The position numbers were made by a program, and so were the translations under genes. The notes beneath the pieces were generated by a model. That model saw only the letters and a list, made by a program, of their open reading frames with translations, had not been told where the DNA came from and searched no databases. DNA of 64,000 nt from JAJDIA01 sp031555735 (GTDB lineage Bacteria; Bacteroidota; Bacteroidia; Bacteroidales; Tannerellaceae): positions 45,374-109,373 of the forward strand of contig JAVBUE010000004.1 in NCBI GenBank assembly GCA_031555735.1. Direction: 5' to 3'. This document shows positions 57,572 through 64,000 of this stretch, in pieces (position 1 is the stretch's first letter; each line of letters begins with the position of its first letter).

Positions 57572-60500
57572 TTAGAGCACAACCTTCAATGTAGCTTGGG
57601 TGTTTTGGTCGGCCACTACTACGAAGTATGTACCTGCCGGGAGATTCACCAACTGACGCTGGTTCACGCCTGCATGGTACACAATACGTCCCAAAGCATC
57701 CGTAATAACTACCTTCACAGGCGAACCTGCCTCAATGCAGATATATTGTTTGTCGATCGTATATACCTGTACGCCGGCGAAAGCACTTTCGTTGGCCGTC
57801 AGGTGCGACGTAAGCACACAGGAAACCGAATGGCCGTTGGCGGTCGTAGCCGTGATCACGGCAGAACCGGCATGAAGGACGGTCACTTTACCATCCGCCA
57901 CGGTAGCCACCCATTCGTTGTCGCTCGTCCAGAACACACGCTGGTCGCTGGCGTTCGACGGAGTAATCATCGGGGTAAGGATAAATTCATCACCTGCCAC
58001 CACGCTCTTTTCGAGGGAAGAGAGGTTGATGCCCGTCACACCGATCATAGCCGGAGCCTGTCCGATCGGCATAAAGTCGAGACTGATCACCATATCGCCC
58101 GTAGCGCCTACCGTATAGGTCGCGCCGTTCGGATACTGCACGCCGTTGATCTTCAACACCGCGGTATAAGCCGGGTCGATGGTATCAAAGCTTACACGGA
58201 TCCGTTCACCGGCGGTAATGATCGTACCGGCGCCCACAGGGATGGCTTCACGCGTCAGCGTATAGGTACCCTTTTCCGGGTTGGTCACGTTCACGGTGAT
58301 CGTACGCAAGTTACCCGCCGCCATCGCCAATACGTTGAGCGAGGTAGCGAGGTTGGTATCCGTTGTATAGTTGCTGCTATACGGGGTGAAGATCGCCTTG
58401 TTGGTGGTGATCACACCGGCCGTCGTCATCTTCGTCTCCGGAGAAGCCCACGAGAACACCCCGTCGATATGGGCGTTACCGCTCAGGCGGGAAGCGGCCA
58501 GCGACTGTCCCTGCAGAATGTCGGTAGCATACGTCACGCTGGCGTTGGATACCGCCTTGCCGATGGTAAACGTGCCCAGCTTCACATTGGTCTGCGCCGT
58601 ATATAAAGTATCCGCCGCACGGAAACCGATGATATCATACGTACCGGCGTTCACGGGATACTGTACCGGTATATTCTGCTGACGGTAGGTCACCACCCAG
58701 TTGTTGCTGGTCACCGGATTGGTCGCCAGGTTACCAAACACCGACCCGTCATACGTAGCCGTAGCCCCAAACGACGGTTTCGCCGGATTATCCGTCTTCA
58801 CATGCGTCATATCACGCAAGGGGAGGTAGTTGTCGAGGATTTTGAGGCCATTCCGGATCACTACATCCAACGCATTGTAATAATCATCGGCATCCCGTTG
58901 CACACGTACGTCGTAGATCTTACCGGCGCTCAGTGTATTCACATTGAAATCGCCTGTTGAACTGTTCTCACGGTAAGAAATAGCAAATCCTTCGATTCTT
59001 TCCAGACCGGCCGTTACCGCTTTAGCGATAAACCGGTGGTTCACGGTACCTGTATAGGAATTATTGTAATAGGTATAAACCTGTTGGGTTTCATCAATCT
59101 GCAAGTCTTCTTTCTTACGAGTGATGACCCGGAAGGTCGTTGTACCGTTTACATCGGCGCCAGCCAATGCAGGCAACAGACGGAATGGCCATTGATCCCT
59201 GTTCGTGATACGTAACTCCTTGCCATTGGCGATAATGGCTTCCAATGTATAACCCGTATTCATGGAAACAGCAATCGTTACCGGTGTTTTATCATACTGA
59301 TCGCCGCTCAACTGTTGCGTAGGATAAGAGGTATAGAGTCTGAATGATCCGGCTGCCGGGTTATCAAATGAACCGGCAACGGCGTATTTCACCCGATCAA
59401 ACTGTGGTTCGAGTTCAGCGTTGTTGCTAACGGTATAGGTCGCTACACCGTTTACATTTTCCACATAAACGGCTCCTTGTATCGCTGCGATTGTATTCAG
59501 TTTATATCCGAATGCAGGAGTAACAGTAACCCTCAGCTTAGTGCCGGTCGGTACAGCCATACCCGGCATATAGAGGGTACCCATGTCGTCGTGGAGCATC
59601 ACAAAGCCGAATGAGCTAATGGACGGGGAATACCGGGGAATAGCCATCTGACGCAATGTAACCATATACGTATTCGTAGGCTTCACCTCCATTACCGCCT
59701 GGATATTGATCGGTTCATTGCCTGCCGTAATCAAGCCATTCAATACCGGCGTACCGTACTGGTAAGTCAGTGATTTCAGCGCATATCCTGCTTCCGGTGT
59801 AACCACCACATTCAGGATAGAACCGGGATAAACATAGTCGCCGTTCGTAAGTTCCATGCCTTCAAAGAATACCTGGACATACGCCGCCGTACGACCATCT
59901 ACCTTCGGGGCAGGGAATTTCACCTGCACACCATCCACATCCGGAGATGCCGGCGCAAATATCGATGTATTGACATTTGAAATCTCGGCGTCATTGTCAA
60001 CCACATACGTAGCCGGAGCGCCCGGGTTCACTTTGTATCCTTTGTAGGGAACATACGTGAGTTTCAACACCTGCCCTTTCCGATAGTAATGATCCGCACT
60101 GGGATTTTCGATCATGATCTTACCCCAGTCAGATACACCCGTAGTCACTTTATGATACACCACGGGGGTTACTTCCACCTGAAGGCCGGTAATCAGTGCG
60201 TATTTTTTCTGGTTTGCGGGAATGAAAACGACATCGTACAAACCAGTCGCTTCAACTATTTTCCGCGGATTAGCCCACTGGAAGACACCCTGTACTTCTT
60301 CTCCGTCGTACATCACCTTGCCTTCCGTCAGGATGGAGTTCCACAACTGTTCACCTCTCTTCAGGTCGGAAGCTAAAGGCAGTTTGCTGATCGTTGTTTC
60401 AAAAGCGCGTACCCAGTAATAGGTCGGGTTAGCCGCATATCCCCCATTGCCTGCTATTGCCTTCCAGGATACACCGTCGGTAGATACATTACCAAGATTA

Positions 60501-62116
60501 GCGGTGTTTTTAAACGTATAAACAGCCGGGAGGTCGCTTATATGTTCACCGTTGGTAAGCGTCAGGTTGGCCTGAGCGCCTAATACCACGCCACCCAACG
60601 TATTGCTCGATGAGGTCAGGTTGGTTGCATGCATTGTACCCGCATAAACAAGCATACCGATATAGTTCTTTGTCAGGGTCACCGCATTCAACGTCGCGCC
60701 TTTGTCCGCCTGAATACCGTAAAAAGCAGCGCCGGTAAGGGTCAGGTTCCGGATGGTAGATCCTTCGCCTGCATAATTGATCTGTAATATAACATCCGTT
60801 GCGGGAGCGGTAGCATCTGCCTGTAAAGTAACGTCGTTACCGTTCAATGTGATTTGTTGGAAGACCTGCAATTTCTTCGTTGTGATCGGATCACCGGCAG
60901 GAAGGGTCACCACATCGCCGCTGGAAAGGTTGGCATTTTCAGTTCCATTGCTTTTTACAGCAAACACTGTGGCCAACATTTCAATGGGATAGGCATTCTT
61001 CAGGCCGGATGAATTAGCCACCTTTATCACGCGTGAACTGGCATAGTTGGCGCCGTAGTGGTATTGCGTGCCGTTATCTGCCACCGTTTTTACCAGATCA
61101 AGACTACCTGTGCCATAGGTAAAGAAACCTCCATAGGTACCATAATCGGCGAACTGCTTGTAAAGATGTGTTGCTTCTCCCAGCGTAAGAACCATATTAT
61201 TGATCTGAATCAGGCTCCCATTCCCTTTGCTATACATGTTGGTATTGCTAACAGCGAGAGAGCCGCCCTTTCCTTCCAGCGCCAAAGTAGATTCACTCAG
61301 GGTTGAACCAGTCAGTGTTGCTGCAGAAATAGCATTATAAATCGCAGCACGGGTATATCCGGTTGCCGTGATAGTACGCATGGTTATTGTTGTGCCTAAA
61401 TTAGCCTTTATACCATATTCGGCAGTATTACCTCCATTCAGCACAGCCCCTTCAATGAGGGTACTGGCATTGATATTGAGGGCAGTGGCATGACCGCTCA
61501 CAGTTACATTGCGCAGAATCGTACCGGTGTTCAAAAAACCCACATAAATACCGTTACCCTCGTTATTATTTCCGGTTAACGGAACGAAATGTTCGACGGT
61601 TACATTCTCAATGGTATTGGGATCAACCTCCGAGCTGGCGTCTTTGATTTCGATCGTGTTTGCATTCGCCGTTCTGGTTCCGATGTGGCCGTTGCTTTTC
61701 ACCTTCAGGTTGCTGATCGTTACACCCCGTTTCTGGGAAGCGAGCAACTGGTCGGTTCCAATAATGATCACTGGCACATTGGCTGCATTGGTGTAGGTCT
61801 GCCCTCCAATGATCGTTTGATTCTGGCCGGCGCCATTCAACGTTACTTTACTGCGCGTAATCGATACATTCTCCGGATAGGTACCGGCAGCGACCTGGAT
61901 CGTCACATATCCATCCGCATCCTTTAGAACTGACAAAGCCTTCCCGATGGTCTTATACGGTTTGGCTGCGGTCAAACCGTCATAGCCAGCCTCTGTATCC
62001 GAGCCCGTTGACCCATTGACGTAATACGTCGTCTCTTCCACCGCCGGCATCAATGCCCAACTTAATCCTGCAACCAGGAATAAGGCGGTGAGGAGTAATG
62101 CTATTTTATGTTTCAT
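57572..62116 (-). CDS. Large secreted beta-helix protein with Ig-like repeats and C-terminal sorting-like domain
   Basis: 1514 residues. Signal peptide at about 1-24 (MKHKIALLLTALFLVAGLSWA). Residues 30-600 form a right-handed parallel beta helix of the DUF1565/pectate-lyase type (GSTGSDTEAGYDGLTAAKPYKTIGKAL; many N-x-T-rich rungs). The middle has repeated beta domains with GYKLN/GYALKSL-type turns (InlB B-repeat-like), then MBG-like segments, a Big_2 Ig-like domain (near 1380-1450, ITPSNASDQRVFWTSDNEWV), and a C-terminal domain (VVITDALGRIVYHAGV...LPAGTYFVVV) resembling type IX secretion sorting domains or DUF6383. No catalytic residues could be recognised; an adhesin or matrix role is likely. 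Confidence 0.82.
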   Translation of the reverse strand: MKHKIALLLTALFLVAGLSWALMPAVEETTYYVNGSTGSDTEAGYDGLTAAKPYKTIGKALSVLKDADGYVTIQVAAGTYPENVSITRSKVTLNGAGQNQTIIGGQTYTNAANVPVIIIGTDQLLASQKRGVTISNLKVKSNGHIGTRTANANTIEIKDASSEVDPNTIENVTVEHFVPLTGNNNEGNGIYVGFLNTGTILRNVTVSGHATALNINASTLIEGAVLNGGNTAEYGIKANLGTTITMRTITATGYTRAAIYNAISAATLTGSTLSESTLALEGKGGSLAVSNTNMYSKGNGSLIQINNMVLTLGEATHLYKQFADYGTYGGFFTYGTGSLDLVKTVADNGTQYHYGANYASSRVIKVANSSGLKNAYPIEMLATVFAVKSNGTENANLSSGDVVTLPAGDPITTKKLQVFQQITLNGNDVTLQADATAPATDVILQINYAGEGSTIRNLTLTGAAFYGIQADKGATLNAVTLTKNYIGMLVYAGTMHATNLTSSSNTLGGVVLGAQANLTLTNGEHISDLPAVYTFKNTANLGNVSTDGVSWKAIAGNGGYAANPTYYWVRAFETTISKLPLASDLKRGEQLWNSILTEGKVMYDGEEVQGVFQWANPRKIVEATGLYDVVFIPANQKKYALITGLQVEVTPVVYHKVTTGVSDWGKIMIENPSADHYYRKGQVLKLTYVPYKGYKVNPGAPATYVVDNDAEISNVNTSIFAPASPDVDGVQVKFPAPKVDGRTAAYVQVFFEGMELTNGDYVYPGSILNVVVTPEAGYALKSLTYQYGTPVLNGLITAGNEPINIQAVMEVKPTNTYMVTLRQMAIPRYSPSISSFGFVMLHDDMGTLYMPGMAVPTGTKLRVTVTPAFGYKLNTIAAIQGAVYVENVNGVATYTVSNNAELEPQFDRVKYAVAGSFDNPAAGSFRLYTSYPTQQLSGDQYDKTPVTIAVSMNTGYTLEAIIANGKELRITNRDQWPFRLLPALAGADVNGTTTFRVITRKKEDLQIDETQQVYTYYNNSYTGTVNHRFIAKAVTAGLERIEGFAISYRENSSTGDFNVNTLSAGKIYDVRVQRDADDYYNALDVVIRNGLKILDNYLPLRDMTHVKTDNPAKPSFGATATYDGSVFGNLATNPVTSNNWVVTYRQQNIPVQYPVNAGTYDIIGFRAADTLYTAQTNVKLGTFTIGKAVSNASVTYATDILQGQSLAASRLSGNAHIDGVFSWASPETKMTTAGVITTNKAIFTPYSSNYTTDTNLATSLNVLAMAAGNLRTITVNVTNPEKGTYTLTREAIPVGAGTIITAGERIRVSFDTIDPAYTAVLKINGVQYPNGATYTVGATGDMVISLDFMPIGQAPAMIGVTGINLSSLEKSVVAGDEFILTPMITPSNASDQRVFWTSDNEWVATVADGKVTVLHAGSAVITATTANGHSVSCVLTSHLTANESAFAGVQVYTIDKQYICIEAGSPVKVVITDALGRIVYHAGVNQRQLVNLPAGTYFVVVADQNTQATLKVVL

Positions 62117-62153
62117 AATGTCTTAATTTATTTGTTAATCGATTGGATTAGTT

Positions 62154-62194
62154 TCTCCCTGAAGGGATTCATCAAATGAAGCCCATCAGGGAGA
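62154..62194. other. Strong hairpin between the BACON-like and beta-helix genes
   Basis: TCTCCCTGA (62154-62162) pairs perfectly with TCAGGGAGA (62186-62194), with a second inner stem TTCAT/ATGAA. No T run follows on the minus strand, so it may be a processing or attenuation structure rather than a classic terminator. Confidence 0.65.
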
Positions 62195-62202
62195 GAAAAA
62201 TC

Positions 62203-64000
62203 TTACGGTAAAGTATGTACAACAGATACAGTAACAGATAACACTTGAGTATAATTAGTTGTTGTAATGGTAACAGGTATAGTGAGGTTTCCAGTGGGGA
62301 ACATTCGATGAGTTCGATCACCATATCCTGAATACCAATTATGAGTATATGTAATCGTAAAGTTAATAGCTGTACCCGACAAGGTCGCAGATGGAGTTAT
62401 TCTTGATTCACAATTATTAGTAGCACTATGACCATCATATCTACTAAGACCTGCAGGTATGGTGCCTAATGCTACCGTAGCACCAGCAGGAACATTCGCA
62501 AGATTAAACGTATGAGTACGTGACGTATTAGTATAATCATCGTAAGATCGTACAAGATCTTCAATGCTCCACTCAAAAGATGCCGACCCTTCCACATACG
62601 CATACGTACTGCCATACTGCGTGATGGGGATATAATAGTCCACATCGTTGGCATGAGCATTGCTTGCCTTTACCCAAATATATCCACTGCGTTGGGCATC
62701 ACCGCTATAAGCATCCACATAGTAATAAAGAACATTTCCTATTAATGCTGCATGAATCCAAGGATGCGATACCCCTTGATAAGATAAAGTCGCATTATTA
62801 ATCGGATTCAATGTCTGCCCTATAGGAATTGCTAAACTACCAATGCCCGCAGCACCGACTCCAAGTTCAGGCACTTCTGCAATCCCCGGCATTTCCGGAG
62901 CATACTGACGAACCGGGATACGATAAGTTACCGTATTCAGGTGGTTGTTCTGTACCGTAATAATGATATCAGCCTGACGGAAACCACCCGGTTCGCCACC
63001 GGCATAGGCATCCATGTGATAACGTATCCCTACACCATCGTCCAGTGAGACGACTTTCAGCCACGTGTCGGATGTAATAGCACTAATCACTCCGGCACCA
63101 TTTTGCATATTTAAGTGTAAGGGTATTGCATTTACTGCTGCCACGGCATTGAAATCGCGGACAATGAATTCCGGTATATTCAGGATACCCGGCATTTCCG
63201 GAGCCAGCTGGCGGACAGGAACCACATAAGTTACTTCGTTGGCATGGGCGTTATCCACTGTAATGTAGATATAGCCTACACGTGAGCCGCCGGTTTCGCC
63301 TCCCTGGTATCTATCCAGTGTGTAGGTGATTGAACCGTCTGCATTAATCGGAAGACTTATTTTCAACCAGTCTGTTGTATGACCGGAAGTGCTTGAAGTA
63401 ACACTTGTAATGCGGGCATTATTCTGAAGTTCAAATTGCTTCAGGAGATAAGACGTAGCCGTATAATTCTGTACAATTTCCGTCGGCAAGCCCAGGATAC
63501 CCGGCATTTCGGGCGACATCTGGTGGACGGTTACGGTATAGACGGCGGTATTGGAAGAGCCGTTTTCCACCACGATGGTGATAACGCCTTCGCGGTAGTC
63601 GCTCCGTTCGCCACCCGGATAATGAGTCACATCATACAGGATGCTGTTGTTACTTGTCTTCGTTACCGTCAGCCACGAATGAGAAGAGAGTACTTCCTTG
63701 ATCGTTGAATTGTTCAGCATATTGAACTGCAACGGGTTGCCTGTTGAGCGGTAGAAATCACGTGTGAGCAGGCTCGGCAGCCCAACCATACCCGGCGTCT
63801 TATGTCCGGCCTGTGTCACATGGACGGTCAGTACGGCCTTTTCCGTTCCGCGGCTGGCAATGATGGTGATCTCGCCATCGCGTTGTTCGTCGAACGTATT
63901 CTTCTGGGCAGTGATCACCAGGTTATGGTTGTCTACCCGTGCGTTGGTGATCCAGGCTGTCTGTGTTTCCATATTATTGTTGGTTCCGCTCTGGTAAGAG
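62203..64000 (-). CDS. BACON-like repeat protein (partial, N-terminus outside window)
   Basis: The frame stays open to the window edge; the first ATG inside (63972) is internal, because codons before it read on as SYQSGTNNN. At least 599 residues visible. Four copies of a roughly 95-105-residue beta module end in the recurring motif (V/I)PVRQxAPEMPGI (or VHQMSPEMPGI), each with an inner Y-x-G-G-E-x2-G/S-x2-R pattern. A distinct C-terminal beta domain follows. BACON domains bind glycans or mucin in several Bacteroidales proteins; this one is likely exported. It may be co-transcribed with the beta-helix gene 86 nt downstream. Confidence 0.75.
   Translation of the reverse strand, partial: SYQSGTNNNMETQTAWITNARVDNHNLVITAQKNTFDEQRDGEITIIASRGTEKAVLTVHVTQAGHKTPGMVGLPSLLTRDFYRSTGNPLQFNMLNNSTIKEVLSSHSWLTVTKTSNNSILYDVTHYPGGERSDYREGVITIVVENGSSNTAVYTVTVHQMSPEMPGILGLPTEIVQNYTATSYLLKQFELQNNARITSVTSSTSGHTTDWLKISLPINADGSITYTLDRYQGGETGGSRVGYIYITVDNAHANEVTYVVPVRQLAPEMPGILNIPEFIVRDFNAVAAVNAIPLHLNMQNGAGVISAITSDTWLKVVSLDDGVGIRYHMDAYAGGEPGGFRQADIIITVQNNHLNTVTYRIPVRQYAPEMPGIAEVPELGVGAAGIGSLAIPIGQTLNPINNATLSYQGVSHPWIHAALIGNVLYYYVDAYSGDAQRSGYIWVKASNAHANDVDYYIPITQYGSTYAYVEGSASFEWSIEDLVRSYDDYTNTSRTHTFNLANVPAGATVALGTIPAGLSRYDGHSATNNCESRITPSATLSGTAINFTITYTHNWYSGYGDRTHRMFPTGNLTIPVTITTTNYTQVLSVTVSVVHTLP

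Noticed and set aside
57524..58606. Plus-strand open frame of 360 codons across the end of the beta-helix gene
   Set aside because: Starts inside the terminator hairpin and has the Arg/His-rich make-up of antisense translation.
1..64000. tRNA, rRNA, insertion sequence, prophage or integrative element
   Set aside because: No cloverleaf, rRNA-like tract, transposase, integrase or terminal repeats could be recognised in any spacer or frame.

Overview
The window is a stretch of Bacteroidota chromosome, order Bacteroidales. The evidence is the SusC/SusD pair, the Mfa1/FimA-type fimbrial lipoproteins, BACON-like repeats, several Bacteroidales-specific DUFs, and many promoters of the Bacteroides type (TTTG, 18-21 nt, TAnnTTTG) with few Shine-Dalgarno sequences. 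Housekeeping parts are roughly 50% G+C by eye. A Parabacteroides/Tannerellaceae-like gut organism fits, but I cannot fix the genus from this sequence. No rRNA, tRNA, insertion sequence, prophage or CRISPR array was seen.

Layout. 1-6.6 kb: end of an ornithine aminotransferase gene, a minus-strand operon (PASTA protein, RluA-type pseudouridine synthase, D-Ala-D-Ala ligase, acyltransferase), rpmH and a TPR protein. 6.7-9.9 kb: a five-module DUF349 protein and an ATP-grasp-like orphan on the plus strand. 9.9-18.4 kb: mannonate dehydratase with its SDR partner, then a five-gene histidine-utilisation operon (hutU, ftcD, hutI, fchA, hutH). 18.4-18.84 kb: a gene-free spacer full of short repeats. 18.8-20.8 kb: birA and yraN, diverging from a small RHH-like gene coupled to tadA. 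20.8-25.2 kb: an AT-richer heme/iron uptake operon (TonB receptor, HmuY, PepSY membrane protein). 25.4-30.8 kb: DUF4834, pssA and psd (phosphatidylethanolamine synthesis), an AddA-type helicase-nuclease and a SUI1/eIF1-like gene. 31-38.4 kb: an AT-rich nutrient locus with an ECF sigma factor, SusD, SusC carrying an STN domain, and a FecR anti-sigma. 38.5-43.2 kb: a second ECF sigma overlapping a probable dual-membrane-spanning anti-sigma factor, then an MBL-fold protein, a VOC protein, a ROK glucokinase and a Nudix hydrolase. 43.2-43.9 kb: a second repeat-rich spacer. 43.9-46.3 kb: a GH43 lipoprotein and a lipocalin-like lipoprotein. 46.4-54.6 kb: a fimbrial operon (Mfa1-type subunit, two FimA-like/FISUMP proteins, a FimA-like lipoprotein, a clostripain-family protease and a small lipoprotein), with an AraC-type membrane regulator upstream. 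56.7-64 kb: a small outer-membrane barrel, a third repeat island, and two large secreted repeat proteins (beta-helix and BACON-like), the second running off the window.

Most notable: (i) two spacers 38 kb apart (18.69-18.84 and 57.33-57.42 kb) carry tandem 22-bp units that are each a near-palindrome of GTTCCA/TGGAAC arms, and a third spacer has 11-bp and 21-22-bp periodic repeats of unrelated sequence; (ii) a C11 protease encoded inside a fimbrial operon, where it could do the subunit processing that gingipains do in Porphyromonas; (iii) a one-polypeptide anti-sigma factor that appears to span both membranes; (iv) two genes whose promoters leave almost no 5' leader.
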